This document shows, in pieces, positions 10,156 to 18,678 of a stretch of DNA of 64,000 bases. The stretch comes from Sedimentitalea arenosa. GTDB lineage: Bacteria; Pseudomonadota; Alphaproteobacteria; Rhodobacterales; Rhodobacteraceae. The stretch is from contig NZ_JAELVR010000005.1 of assembly GCF_016428585.1 (NCBI RefSeq), positions 124,001 through 188,000 on the forward strand. Direction: 5' to 3'. Made by a program: the position numbers and the translations under genes. Positions within the stretch are counted from its first letter, which is position 1; the number at the start of each line of letters is the position of its first letter. A model generated the notes under the pieces. The model was not told the DNA's origin. It ran no database searches and saw nothing but the letters and a program-made list of their open reading frames with translations.

Positions 10156-10583
10156 TCGCTTTGCCCCGACCCGCCAACCAGGAACATTTGAGACAGGGCG
10201 AAGATGAGCGCGAGCACTGCCCGGATCGCTCCGCTTTCGGCCAAACGACCGTGAGCGCCCGTCGAGGCCGCCCGCTGTTGGGTACCTGAAGTCGGAGTTT
10301 CGGGAAGCAACTGGCTCGGGTCTTGTGCAACCCTTCCGAAATCGCTTGCGTGCGTGGGAACACCCCGAAATCTAGCAAGCATCGCTCCCAACCGTGCTCG
10401 CGCGGCGTCGCGCCCCAGCGTGACCAGTTCAGCGGTTTCTTTCCATGGATCGAGGCCCAGTCGCGCGAGTGTGGAAATGACCGCCACGCCATATCCGTTT
10501 CGGTCCTCGCCGACCGACGCAAAGAGAAATCGCTCGAATTCGGGCGGGTGCAAGTTGAGACCATTTTGTTCGATCATCGTCAT
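10152..10583 (-). CDS. Uncharacterised protein with one C-terminal membrane segment
   Basis: 143 residues. The start MTMIEQNGLNLHPPEFERFL at 10583 is preceded by GAAGGAAC; a second ATG lies two codons later. The N-terminal half has DRNGYGVAVISTLARLGLDP and DAARARLGAMLARFRG. The C-terminus ends in one hydrophobic helix, IRAVLALIFALSQMFLVGG, as in tail-anchored proteins. A Pro/Gln/Thr-rich linker separates the two. I do not recognise the family. It is translationally coupled to the NTF2-like gene downstream, so the two probably act together. Confidence 0.72.
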   Translation of the reverse strand: MTMIEQNGLNLHPPEFERFLFASVGEDRNGYGVAVISTLARLGLDPWKETAELVTLGRDAARARLGAMLARFRGVPTHASDFGRVAQDPSQLLPETPTSGTQQRAASTGAHGRLAESGAIRAVLALIFALSQMFLVGGSGQSE

Positions 10584-10850
10584 TCCGTTCCTTCGTAGCA
10601 GGAACGCAAATCGCCCCCGTTTCCTTAAGGGTACATGCAGGCTAGGCCCGACGCCCTTACACAGGTCAGTGCTGGCTGTTGTCTCTGAGGAGTTCGCCAC
10701 CGGTACGGTTGCTCGGGGCTAACATGTGTCAGCGTCAGTTGAACGATCCCGACGTACAAGAGGAGAAATCGTTCGATCGGTCAGGCCCAAAATCCAAGGG
10801 GTCGTCACCAGTGATGAGCGACGGATTTGCCAGTATCGCGGAGACCAGAG

Positions 10851-11165
10851 ATGAACATCCGGTCGATCACATCGACGGTGACGTTTTCCAACCCGTTCAC
10901 CCTGTCGGGATACCCTGGCGATTTGCCCGCCGGCGAATACGAGATTCTCGTCGAAGAGGAACTTCTCCAGGGGCTGAGCTTCGAGGCGTATAGACGGACG
11001 GCAACCTATCTCATGGTACGGGGAACGGGCGCTCGCGCGGGGCAAAGTGAGCTCCGGGTGACGAACGAGAACGACCTCAAAGAGGCGCTGTGCCGGGATG
11101 CCGCCGCAACCGAAACGAAAACCCGGAGCGATGCGGCGCTTTCCCCGCAGGAGGACTTGAAATGA
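10851..11165 (+). CDS. Uncharacterised protein, LPAGEYEI family, copy 1
   Basis: 104 residues starting MNIRSITSTVTFSNPFTLSG, with a GGAGACCAG ribosome site. The core FSNPFTLSGYPGDLPAGEYE resembles FSRPFAVPGFSETLPAGEYE of the gene at 12887, so the two are paralogues with an N-terminal beta-rich domain. This copy has a short C-terminal region instead of the long one in copy 2. No signal peptide. Its stop overlaps the next start (ATGA at 11162-11165). The function is unknown; the shared motif and shared locus suggest related roles. Confidence 0.75.
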   Translation: MNIRSITSTVTFSNPFTLSGYPGDLPAGEYEILVEEELLQGLSFEAYRRTATYLMVRGTGARAGQSELRVTNENDLKEALCRDAAATETKTRSDAALSPQEDLK

Positions 11166-11506
11166 ATACTCCCGAATGGCTCAAACCCGGCATCTATGGC
11201 GCGCTGATTGGCGCGGCCTTCGTCGGTGTCGCCGGATTCACATGGGGCGGCTGGGTGACCGGCGGAACCGCGAATGACAGGGCGATGGCGATGTCCCGAG
11301 ACGATGTCGTCGCTTCCATGGTGCCGGTCTGCCTCGACATGTCACGGTCCGACCCGGCCAGGGCAGAGAAGCTGGAAACGATCCGGGCCGCTTCGAACTA
11401 TCAGCGGCGCGATGCCGTCATGGCGGCCGGCTGGGCGACGGTTCCCGGAACCGATGCAGCGGACCGTGACATCGCGCAAGCCTGTCTTGCGGCCCTTGAT
11501 CTTTGA
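11162..11506 (+). CDS. Uncharacterised protein with N-terminal membrane anchor
   Basis: 114 residues. Near the N-terminus is one membrane segment, GIYGALIGAAFVGVAGFTWG, preceded by NTPEWLKP. A soluble, likely periplasmic domain follows, with two cysteines (PVCLDMSRSDPARAEK and AQACLAAL) that could form a disulphide. Proteins with this N-terminal layout occur across Rhodobacterales and rhizobia without known function (from memory). It is coupled to the preceding gene by a 4-base overlap and ends at the TTG/ATG start region of the repeat protein, so the three may form one operon. Confidence 0.78.
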   Translation: MNTPEWLKPGIYGALIGAAFVGVAGFTWGGWVTGGTANDRAMAMSRDDVVASMVPVCLDMSRSDPARAEKLETIRAASNYQRRDAVMAAGWATVPGTDAADRDIAQACLAALDL

Positions 11507-11517
11507 GCCATGAACTC

Positions 11518-12414
11518 ATGCCCCGGGCCAAGTCACTCGGAGAGAAACAGGTCGTGATACACGCGGACACTCTGCCGGCGCCAACATCGGAAACAACCGA
11601 TCCCGAAACGCGTGCGGGTGGCAACCAGACTACGAGACCTCTGCTGGCACGACTGATCTTGAAACTGGCGTTTGTCGCCGGTGTGGTCGCGTCCGTTGCC
11701 TTTCCCGTCTTTGCGCAGAGTGGCACCGGCGCGATTCCTCAGAACGCTCAGCTACGCAGCTATGGCGACGGCTGGGACTGCGATCTTGGCTACCGGGTGG
11801 AAGGTTCCGAATGCCTTGCTCTCGACATTCCTGAGCATGCCTATCCAACCGGGCGCTCCTATGGGACGGGCTGGGAGTGCAACCGCGGATATGAAGAGGT
11901 GAACGGGACGTCCTGCAATCCCATCCCAGTACCCGCCAATGCCTTCCTCCGGTCTTCCGGGTACGAGTGGCAATGCGAACGCGGGTACCGGCAGGAGCGC
12001 GACGCATGTGTCGCTCTCGTTTTGCCCGAGCATGCCTATCTGACAAAAGACAGCTCGGGGACGGGATGGACCTGCGATCGCGGCTATGCGGCCGTAGCAG
12101 GGACATGCACACCGATTGACGTGCCAGCGAACGCATATCTTACCAACGCAGACTATGGCGCTGTTTGGGCTTGCGAGAGAGGCTTCGTCAAGATCGGAGA
12201 CCGATGCGACGCTATTGTCTTGCCTGCGAACGCCTTTCTTGACCAGGCATCCTATGGACCGGGCTGGATCTGTGAGCGTGGATACGAACCTCTGAACGGC
12301 GGCTGCGTTGTTATCGATCTGCCGGAGAACGCCTATCTCGGCCAATCCGGCAACCGGTGGAGCTGCAATCGAGGCTTCCAGCTCACTGACGGAGCATGCA
12401 TGCCAGGAAGATGA
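11518..12414 (+). CDS. Secreted protein of seven Cys-rich tandem repeats
   Basis: About 298 residues. After a long N-terminal tail, a hydrophobic stretch (LARLILKLAFVAGVVASVAF, ending at PVFAQ) looks like a signal peptide. The rest is seven repeats of about 32-36 residues with the pattern G-x-x-W-x-C-x-R-G-Y-x(5-7)-C-x(3-6)-P-x-N/H-A-Y/F-L, for example YGTGWECNRGYEEVNGTSC and YGPGWICERGYEPLNGGC. Each unit has two cysteines, fitting one disulphide per repeat. Similar repeats occur in other proteobacterial exported proteins of unknown role. The start is uncertain: TTG 11503 overlaps the upstream stop and ATG 11518 is in the same frame. Confidence 0.8.
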   Translation: MPRAKSLGEKQVVIHADTLPAPTSETTDPETRAGGNQTTRPLLARLILKLAFVAGVVASVAFPVFAQSGTGAIPQNAQLRSYGDGWDCDLGYRVEGSECLALDIPEHAYPTGRSYGTGWECNRGYEEVNGTSCNPIPVPANAFLRSSGYEWQCERGYRQERDACVALVLPEHAYLTKDSSGTGWTCDRGYAAVAGTCTPIDVPANAYLTNADYGAVWACERGFVKIGDRCDAIVLPANAFLDQASYGPGWICERGYEPLNGGCVVIDLPENAYLGQSGNRWSCNRGFQLTDGACMPGR

Positions 12415-12672
12415 AAGCGACAAGACGATGCGAGGCCGTGTGTTCGGCATGGCCACGATGCCGCCGATGTTCCATTGACCCAGAAATTCGGTCAGAACAC
12501 TTTGACGAAATTCAAGGTCTGGACCGATGAATTGGCCGGATTGACCTTGGCTTCCTTTTCGATGCGCCATCGTAAATCGGGTCGCCGATCCCCATATCGG
12601 TATTACTGGTGGCAAGCATCCCGGTCCATCATGGACAGGGAGTTGGCGCTGGCCAATCAAAGGATCGATGAC
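12415..12672 (+). other. Intergenic, no gene assigned
   Basis: An open frame from 12475 joins the small gene below in frame, but its first 50-65 codons show no conserved pattern or ribosome site. I regard this as leader sequence. Confidence 0.4.
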
Positions 12673-12810
12673 ATGTCCTTCAAGGACGTGACTGCCTGGG
12701 CAGCGGCGGCAATGAAGGCGAAGCCTGCGAAGGCCGCGAAAACCCCTGCCAAGGAGAGCGACTCCAAGGCCGCCGGAAAAGAAGCGCCAGCGAAATCCAA
12801 GACGTCTTGA
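12673..12810 (+). CDS. Small Lys/Ala-rich basic protein
   Basis: 45 residues beginning MSFKDVTAWAAAAMKAKPAK and continuing as Lys/Ala/Pro-rich sequence to KSKTS, likely disordered and basic. ATG 12673 has AAAGGA eight bases upstream; an alternative in-frame ATG at 12631 would add 14 residues. Such tails bind nucleic acid or other polyanions in some proteins, but no domain is present to decide. Its place between two LPAGEYEI-family genes suggests it belongs to the same island. Confidence 0.55.
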   Translation: MSFKDVTAWAAAAMKAKPAKAAKTPAKESDSKAAGKEAPAKSKTS

Positions 12811-12886
12811 GACGCAAGATAGCCGTGCACCCCATTGTTATGGGTTGCGCGGCCCACCCGCAGCAGCAAGGAAGAGGATCACGCCA

Positions 12887-13420
12887 ATGAACGATCTGAC
12901 GAGCAAGACCGTTGCGGTATTTTCCCGACCGTTCGCCGTTCCAGGTTTTTCCGAAACGCTCCCGGCGGGAGAATACGAGATCGAAACGGAGTTGGTATCC
13001 CCCCCGGATCAACAGGATCCCACAGCCTGGAAAGCCTCCGTTCTGGTGAAACTTCATCCCCGGATTTCGCATCCGGGGCTTGTGCGGACTCTGACCGTTT
13101 CCCTTGCCGCCCTGGACGATGCACGCGCCAAGGACAAGCTGACGGGCAGGGCGTTGTCCGACATCTTCCTGGAGGAAATGCTGTCTGATCCGATGGTACG
13201 TCTCGTGATGAAGGCCGACGGCGTTTCGGAGTCACATCTGCGACATCTCTACTCCAGGCAGAAGACGCCGGACTCCGACTTGAAAGTGCCGGAGTCGAAT
13301 ACCTCTACCCGAAGGGCGCGCGACGATGAGTCAATCCGAGCCGCCGAAAACGAAGGCATGCCTTCACGACCGGAATCATGGTCGCCCTTGCGTGCCCGCG
13401 ACGCATCGGGACAAATGTGA
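12887..13420 (+). CDS. Uncharacterised protein, LPAGEYEI family, copy 2
   Basis: 177 residues with a GGAAGAGG ribosome site. The N-terminal part, with FSRPFAVPGFSETLPAGEYE, matches the gene at 10851; the part after residue 70 is extra and ends in a Ser/Arg/Asp-rich, probably disordered tail. In the middle, LTGRALSDIFLEEMLSDPMV reads as a helix. No signal peptide or metal motif. The stop and the next start share a base (TGATG at 13418-13422), pointing to coupled translation with the zinc-ribbon gene. Function unknown. Confidence 0.75.
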   Translation: MNDLTSKTVAVFSRPFAVPGFSETLPAGEYEIETELVSPPDQQDPTAWKASVLVKLHPRISHPGLVRTLTVSLAALDDARAKDKLTGRALSDIFLEEMLSDPMVRLVMKADGVSESHLRHLYSRQKTPDSDLKVPESNTSTRRARDDESIRAAENEGMPSRPESWSPLRARDASGQM

Positions 13421-13629
13421 TGGCGAACAAGACCATTGCCGATGGTGCAACGTCAGGCATCGCGACCACAAAGGCTCTCGGCGACGTTCCGAAAGAACGC
13501 CAATGCCTGCGATGCGATACCTTGTTCCGGAGCGAAGGTTTCGGAGAGCGGGTTTGCCGGCGCTGCAAGGGGTTGAACGCCTGGCGAAACGCCGTTCCCG
13601 CAAGCCCGGGCGCATCTCGCCGCCGCTGA
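13420..13629 (+). CDS. Small zinc-ribbon protein
   Basis: 69 residues with two CxxC knuckles, CLRCDTLFRSEGFGERVCRR then C, separated by about 15 residues: a typical zinc ribbon. The remainder is short and basic. Similar proteins with the pattern CLRC-x(n)-GERICRRCK are widespread in alphaproteobacteria (from memory), without an established role. ATG 13420 overlaps the preceding TGA, so it is probably made together with the LPAGEYEI copy 2 protein. Nucleic-acid or protein binding is plausible but not shown. Confidence 0.78.
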   Translation: MANKTIADGATSGIATTKALGDVPKERQCLRCDTLFRSEGFGERVCRRCKGLNAWRNAVPASPGASRRR

Positions 13630-13644
13630 TCTCCATCGGCGTGC

Positions 13645-14607
13645 GTGCCGTCTGCCTCGAACCGTATTGGAACACCATTTTTGGCCTGTCTCGACATCAC
13701 TCACGCCACAACCTACCGATACCGTCACAGGGTCTCTCTCGGGCCGCACAGGTTGATGCTGCGTCCCCGGGAAACACGGGAATTGCGACTGTTCTCGCAC
13801 TCTCTGTCCATTTCTCCGATGGCGAACGTAATTTGGGCGCATGATGTGGCCGGCAACGCCATCGCCACCGCCGTCTTTGACGGCAAGACAGATCATCTGG
13901 TGATCGAAAGCCGCGCCAGCGTGGAACTGAACGCGCCAGCCTGGCCGGTCTTTGCCATAGCTGACTCGGCCGTCAAATACCCCTTTGTGTACGCCGCCGA
14001 CGAATGGACGGATCTGGGTGCGTTGACTATTCCGCAATACGGCGACCTCGATGGCCGCCTTGCCCGATGGGTCGAAGGCTTTGTCATGGCCCGCCCGACC
14101 GACACCCTGTCTCTTTTGAAGGACATCAGCACTGGCGTATTCACGCAGATTTCCTACCAGAGCCGCGACACAGAAGGAACCCAGTTGCCGATTGAGACAC
14201 TCTACCGGCGATCGGGCTCGTGCCGCGACTTCGCGGTCCTGCTCGCCGAAGCTGCGCGCGTTCTTGGATTCGGTTCCCGGATCGTGTCCGGCTATCTGTC
14301 CGATCCGGAGGACGGCCTTGTTGGGTCGGCAAATTCAGGGTCTACCCATGCTTGGGTTGAAATATTTGTCCCCGGAGCTGGATGGATCGCCTTTGATCCA
14401 ACGAACCGAAGCGTCGGGTCGCAGAACCTGATTCCAGTCGCAGTCGGTCGCGATATTCACCATATCGTGCCGGTTTCTGGAAGCTTTTCAGGAGGTCGGA
14501 GTGCTCTTTCTGATCTTGCGGTCAGTGTTGCGGTTCGACTTTCAGCGCACGATCATGCAGCTGCTATGGAGGATAAGACCAATTCGAAAGCTCAGCCAAG
14601 TCGCTAG
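13645..14607 (+). CDS. Transglutaminase-like domain protein
   Basis: 320 residues. The N-terminal domain begins [20 protein letters not shown], the start typical of bacterial transglutaminase-like proteins. The papain-like core carries the catalytic triad: Cys in [20 protein letters not shown], His in [16 protein letters not shown] and Asp in IAFDPTN. No signal peptide, so it probably acts in the cytoplasm, as protease, amidase or transglutaminase; the substrate is unknown. The GTG at 13645 is used because no ATG lies near the conserved N-terminus; a TTG at 13681 is also possible. It ends the plus-strand run of the stress island and is convergent with the catabolic cluster. Confidence 0.88.
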   Translation: MPSASNRIGTPFLACLDITHATTYRYRHRVSLGPHRLMLRPRETRELRLFSHSLSISPMANVIWAHDVAGNAIATAVFDGKTDHLVIESRASVELNAPAWPVFAIADSAVKYPFVYAADEWTDLGALTIPQYGDLDGRLARWVEGFVMARPTDTLSLLKDISTGVFTQISYQSRDTEGTQLPIETLYRRSGSCRDFAVLLAEAARVLGFGSRIVSGYLSDPEDGLVGSANSGSTHAWVEIFVPGAGWIAFDPTNRSVGSQNLIPVAVGRDIHHIVPVSGSFSGGRSALSDLAVSVAVRLSAHDHAAAMEDKTNSKAQPSR

Positions 14608-14656
14608 GGCGAAGCGTTCAAGCCGAAGATGGGATCCACGCTATATAACAGGGCTG

Positions 14657-15796
14657 TCACGGCACGGTACTGAGTTGTGAGGGGCCCACATCGTTGAAAC
14701 TCGGCACTCCGATTTGACCCAAAGCCCGGATCAATTCCAGATGTAGAATTTCAAAGGCGCGCTCGCCGCCGGCCTGTCCGCCTGCGCCCATTCCAAAGGC
14801 GAATGCGCGCCCGGCAAGAGCGAAATCCGCGCCGCGCGCTTTTGCCCGCAAGATATCCGCGCCGCGGCGAATCCCGCTGTCGAGGATGAGTGTCGTGCGT
14901 CCTGCAACGGCGTCAGCGATCGCGGGAAGGGCTTCGATCGTGGCTGGGCCGAACGCGACCTGCCGACCGCCGTGGTTGGACACGACGATACCGTCACAGC
15001 CCAGGTCGGCGCATGTTGCGGCGTCTTTCGGGTGCAGGATGCCCTTGACCAAGAGCTTGCCCTTCCATCGCGCGCGCAGGCGCTTCAGGTCCTCCCATGT
15101 GAAACCCGGAGTGATCAGGGTTTTCTGAACGTCAGCGTAGGATGTCGCGCTTTTCAGGAGGTCGGCATAGTTGGCCACATTCGGCGTGCCATGGCGCAAG
15201 TTCAAGAGTGCCCAATACGGGTTGGCCATGCATTGCATCACGACGTCCGGCGTGAAGCGGAAGGGCACGGACAGCTGGTTGCGAATGTCGCGATCCCGTT
15301 TACCCGCTGCAGGAACATCTGCTGTCACCATGAGCGTGGTATAGCCCGCAGCTTCGGCTCGCGCGATCAGGCCTTCGGTGACGTCCGCATCGCTTGAGAC
15401 ATAGAGCTGGAACCAGCCGTTTCCGTCTGCTGCCTCTGCCAGGGTTTCCAGCGTGGTGGAGGCAGCGGAGCTGGCGACATAGGGGATGTTTTGCGCCTTG
15501 CACAGCTTGGCCAGCGTCAGGTCCGCCTCCGGCCAAAACGCGTTGAGCATGCCGATTGGCGCCATGCCGAACGGCGCCGCGAAGGTCTGGCCGAACAGGG
15601 TGGCCTGTGTGTCGATTCTCGACACATCCACCATATAGCACGGGGTCAGTTCCACCTCCTGAAAGGCGTCGCGGTTGCGGCGCAGGTTGCGCTCGTTCTC
15701 GGCACCGCCATCGACCAGATCGAAGGCAAAGCGTGGAATCCGCCGTTTGGCCCGACGTCGCAGGTCGTCAATGGACGCGTCGCGATCCAGTCCCAT
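14657..15796 (-). CDS. FMN-dependent 2-hydroxyacid dehydrogenase (L-lactate type)
   Basis: 379 residues, an (S)-2-hydroxyacid dehydrogenase fold. The N-terminus is MGLDRDASIDDLRRRAKRRI; the middle has ASSAASTTLETLAEAA and QLYVSSDADVTEGLI; the active-site segment is IVVSNHGGRQ (catalytic His), then LILDSGIRRGADILRAKARG for FMN phosphate binding. L-lactate, mandelate and glycolate oxidases share this fold. ATG 15796 overlaps the TGA of the preceding SDR by one base, so it closes the six-gene minus-strand operon. With a 2-keto-3-deoxy-fuconate-type dehydrogenase upstream and an FAH hydrolase in the opposite operon, L-lactate is the favoured substrate; this is inference. Confidence 0.88.
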   Translation of the reverse strand: MGLDRDASIDDLRRRAKRRIPRFAFDLVDGGAENERNLRRNRDAFQEVELTPCYMVDVSRIDTQATLFGQTFAAPFGMAPIGMLNAFWPEADLTLAKLCKAQNIPYVASSAASTTLETLAEAADGNGWFQLYVSSDADVTEGLIARAEAAGYTTLMVTADVPAAGKRDRDIRNQLSVPFRFTPDVVMQCMANPYWALLNLRHGTPNVANYADLLKSATSYADVQKTLITPGFTWEDLKRLRARWKGKLLVKGILHPKDAATCADLGCDGIVVSNHGGRQVAFGPATIEALPAIADAVAGRTTLILDSGIRRGADILRAKARGADFALAGRAFAFGMGAGGQAGGERAFEILHLELIRALGQIGVPSFNDVGPSQLSTVP

Positions 15797-16539
15797 CAGA
15801 TCGACCACCCGCCGTCGACCGCAAAGGCCTGGCCGGTGGTGAAGGCGGACAGATCCCCCGCAAGGTAGCACACCATCTCTGCGATTTCTTCGGGCTGGCC
15901 GAGCCGCCCCATGGGCTGGCGGTCCTTGAACGCGGCCAGAGCGGCGTCAAAGTCCCCTGTTGCCGCCAGCCGGTCGTTCAGCGAAGGGCTTTGGACTGTG
16001 CCTGGGCAGATGGCGTTGCACCGGATGCCGTCCCTGACGAAGTCCGCAGCGATGGCCTTGGTCATGCCGATGATCGCGGCCTTGGACGCGCCGTAGACAA
16101 AGCGGCGCGGCGCGCCTTTTTCGCTTGAGACAATGGAGGCGATATTGATGATGGAGCCGGCACCGCTATCCAGCATTCTTGGCAGGACCGCCTTGGTGAC
16201 ACGATACATCGCCTTGGCGTTCAGATCAAAGGCGCGGTCCCAGATCGCCTCGTCGCAATCAAGGATCGTCCCGTCATGTACCCACCCCGCGCAATTGAGC
16301 AGGATCTGGACGGGTGAGACCGATGCGACCAACGCCTCAATGGCCTTTGCGTCCAGCACGTCCAGCTGACGCGCAGTAATACTGTCGGAGCTTTTGGCCA
16401 TTGCCGCGACGGCTGACTCGTCGATATCGGTGGCAATCACGTGCGCGCCGCGTGCAGCCAACGCCTCGGCGCTGGCCCTTCCGATACCATTCGCTGCCGC
16501 TGTAACCAGTGCTGTTTTTCCCTTCAGGCTCTGTTCCAT
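15796..16539 (-). CDS. SDR oxidoreductase, BDH2 / 2-keto-3-deoxy-L-fuconate dehydrogenase type
   Basis: 247 residues from ATG 16539, with GGAGAG before it overlapping the upstream stop. NAD-binding TAAANGIGRASAEALAARG, the acidic residue in VIATDIDES (NAD preference), catalytic Ser in INIASIVSSEKG, and YGASKAAIIGMTK (Tyr and Lys). The pattern VLDCDEAIWDRAFDLNAKAM and IRCNAICPGTVQSPSLNDRL closely resembles the BDH2/DHRS6 branch, which in bacteria includes 2-keto-3-deoxy-L-fuconate 4-dehydrogenases. In such a pathway its product is cleaved by an FAH-family hydrolase, and one lies at 28569. The assignment to fuconate is tentative; the SDR class is certain. Confidence 0.85.
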   Translation of the reverse strand: MEQSLKGKTALVTAAANGIGRASAEALAARGAHVIATDIDESAVAAMAKSSDSITARQLDVLDAKAIEALVASVSPVQILLNCAGWVHDGTILDCDEAIWDRAFDLNAKAMYRVTKAVLPRMLDSGAGSIINIASIVSSEKGAPRRFVYGASKAAIIGMTKAIAADFVRDGIRCNAICPGTVQSPSLNDRLAATGDFDAALAAFKDRQPMGRLGQPEEIAEMVCYLAGDLSAFTTGQAFAVDGGWSI

Positions 16540-16547
16540 GATCTCTC

Positions 16548-17312
16548 CTAGCGTGCGAGCCAGCCGCCATCGACGGTGAGCACGCTCCCGTGGCAATAAT
16601 TGGCGGCATCGGACGCCAGAAAGACGGCGGCCCCGGCGATTTCCTCCGGTTCGGCGAAGCGACCGGCGGGAATGCGGTCGAGCAGCGCCTTTGATCGTCC
16701 GGGATCATCGCGCAGCGCCTGCGTGTTGTCCGTGGCGGTGTAGCCGGGCGCGATGCTGTTGACGTTGATGCCATGCGGCGCCCACTCGTTGCACAAGGCA
16801 CGGGTGAGACCGATCACGGCGTGTTTGCTGGACGCGTAGGCGGGCACGCGCACTCCGCCTTGTGAGCCAAGGACCGAAGAGACGATCACGATCTTGCCCG
16901 CGCCTTGCGCGACCATGCGCTTGCCTGCGGCCTGCGACAACAGCCAGACCGAATCGAGATTGACAGACAGCACCCTGCGCCAATCCTCAAGCGGCAAGTC
17001 GATGCTGTCCTCGCGGTGTATTGTCCCGGCGTTGTTCACCAGGATGTCGAGCCCGCCCAACGCCTCAGCAGCGAACGCCACGACGTCTTCTGCCGCGGCC
17101 TGATCCATGCCCATGAAATCGGCTTTGACGGCAGCCCCCCGGGCACCAAGTTTTTCGATCTTCGCCAATGTTTCATCAGGCGCATGGCTGCGATAGGTCA
17201 GCGCCACGTGCGCCCCGGCGGCGGCAAGGCCGAGTGCAATGCCCTCGCCGATGCCGGTTGCGCCGCCGGTCACAAGGGCCTTGCGGCCGGTCAGATCAAA
17301 TGCATTGCCCAT
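16548..17312 (-). CDS. SDR oxidoreductase, KduD-like
   Basis: 254 residues. The Rossmann motif VTGGATGIGEGIALGLAAAG is followed by LDILVNNAGTIHREDSIDLP, the Ser region IVIVSSVLGSQGG and YASSKHAVIGLTRALCNEWA with the Tyr-Lys pair. The HREDSIDLPLEDWRRVLSVN segment is typical of 2-deoxy-D-gluconate 3-dehydrogenase / KduD enzymes, which oxidise keto-deoxy sugar acids. It lies two bases after the M24-type gene and nine bases before the next SDR, in one operon. The exact substrate cannot be read from the sequence. Confidence 0.85.
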   Translation of the reverse strand: MGNAFDLTGRKALVTGGATGIGEGIALGLAAAGAHVALTYRSHAPDETLAKIEKLGARGAAVKADFMGMDQAAAEDVVAFAAEALGGLDILVNNAGTIHREDSIDLPLEDWRRVLSVNLDSVWLLSQAAGKRMVAQGAGKIVIVSSVLGSQGGVRVPAYASSKHAVIGLTRALCNEWAPHGINVNSIAPGYTATDNTQALRDDPGRSKALLDRIPAGRFAEPEEIAGAAVFLASDAANYCHGSVLTVDGGWLAR

Positions 17313-17314
17313 GA

Positions 17315-18613
17315 TCAGTACCGGTTGGCGATGGGCAGCTCTTCGGCGGGGAAGAGCGAAATGACCTCGCATCCGGTCTCTGTCACAACGACCTCTTCCT
17401 CGATCCGCGCGGCCGAATAGCCGTCGGCAGCGGGGCAGTAGGTTTCCAGTGCGAAGACCATGCCGGTCTGGATCTCCATCGGGTGATCGAGGCTGACCGC
17501 GCGACTGATGATCGGCCGTTCGTGCAGGGCGAGGCCCAGCCCGTGACCAAATTGCAGCCCGAAGGCCGCGTCTTCGTTGGGGAAGCCCAGGCTTTCGGCG
17601 GTGGGCCAAACCTCGGCCACCTTGTCGGTGGTCACGCCGGGTCGGATCATCGCAATCGACGCGTCGATCCATTCGCGCGCTTTGACATAGGCGTCGTTTT
17701 GCACCGGGGTGGCCCGTCCCACGTTGAACGTGCGATAATAGCAGGTTCGGTAACCTTGGTAGCTTTGCAGGATGTCAAAGAACGCCTGATCCCCCGGTCT
17801 GATCAAACGGTCGGTGAAGTTGTGCGGATGCGGATTGCAGCGTTCGCCGGAAATCGCGTTGATCGCCTCGACATCATCGCTGCCCATTTCGTAGAGCATC
17901 TTGTTGGACATGGCGACGATATCGTTCTCGCGCACGCCCGGTTTCAGCTCTTCGTAGATCATGTGGTACACGCCATCGACCATCGCCGCGGCCTGCGTCA
18001 GCAACTGGATTTCGTCCCAGTTCTTGATCTCGCGGGCTGACAGCATGATCTGCTGACCATCGACCACGTTGATGCCTTCTTCGCGCAGCGCGTGGAACAT
18101 CGCGGTTTCGGCATAATCCACGCCCACCGGCATGTCCGCCATGCCCGCATCCTTGATCAGTTGCGCGATCATCTTGGCGTATTTCCGCATCAGCCCGAAT
18201 TCCGGTGGGATCGTTCCGCGCATACCGACGACACCGGCCAGGCAATGATCCGGCTCAAGCCAGTCGGAATGGCGCTGGTGGTGGACGGCGGCCGACCCGA
18301 AATCCCAGACATAGGGGCTGTCGTCGCCGGTGAGCAGGCAGAACCGGCACATTTTGTCCCGTTCCCATTCGCCGATTTTGGTCGCCGAGACGTAGCGGAT
18401 GTTGTTCACGTCGAACAGCAAGAGCGATCCTGCATTCGAGTTCTGCAGGGATTGCCGTGTCCGTGCGAGACGATAGCGGCGCAGCCGGTCGTGATCGACC
18501 CGGCGTTCGAAATCGACCGACGTGTGCCCCCAGGCGGGCAGGCGTTCCCGCCATTCCCAGTTGGGTTCGAGATCCTGCGGGGTGAGCAAGTTGGGCATAA
18601 GTGCGCGAGACAT
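17315..18613 (-). CDS. Creatinase-like M24-fold protein with incomplete metal site
   Basis: 432 residues from ATG 18613, with AAGGAG upstream. N-terminal creatinase-like domain (LLLFDVNNIRYVSATKIGEW at about 65-84) and a C-terminal pita-bread domain. Metal-ligand positions by comparison with M24 peptidases: Asp280 in AFFDILQSYQGYRTC is present, but the second Asp (11 residues on) is Cys291; His357 in FGHGLG, Glu390 in FALETY and a Glu in RIEEEVVV are kept. Creatinase itself lost both Asp residues and works without metal, so this may be a C-N hydrolase and not a peptidase. It also resembles DddP-type proteins distantly. It lies in the left catabolic operon after an SDR gene. Confidence 0.8.
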   Translation of the reverse strand: MSRALMPNLLTPQDLEPNWEWRERLPAWGHTSVDFERRVDHDRLRRYRLARTRQSLQNSNAGSLLLFDVNNIRYVSATKIGEWERDKMCRFCLLTGDDSPYVWDFGSAAVHHQRHSDWLEPDHCLAGVVGMRGTIPPEFGLMRKYAKMIAQLIKDAGMADMPVGVDYAETAMFHALREEGINVVDGQQIMLSAREIKNWDEIQLLTQAAAMVDGVYHMIYEELKPGVRENDIVAMSNKMLYEMGSDDVEAINAISGERCNPHPHNFTDRLIRPGDQAFFDILQSYQGYRTCYYRTFNVGRATPVQNDAYVKAREWIDASIAMIRPGVTTDKVAEVWPTAESLGFPNEDAAFGLQFGHGLGLALHERPIISRAVSLDHPMEIQTGMVFALETYCPAADGYSAARIEEEVVVTETGCEVISLFPAEELPIANRY

Positions 18614-18678
18614 TGGCAACTCCTTCGGATCGCGTCCGCGACCCGTTGATTGGGTTGAGATGTGGGAAATTCAGCGGG

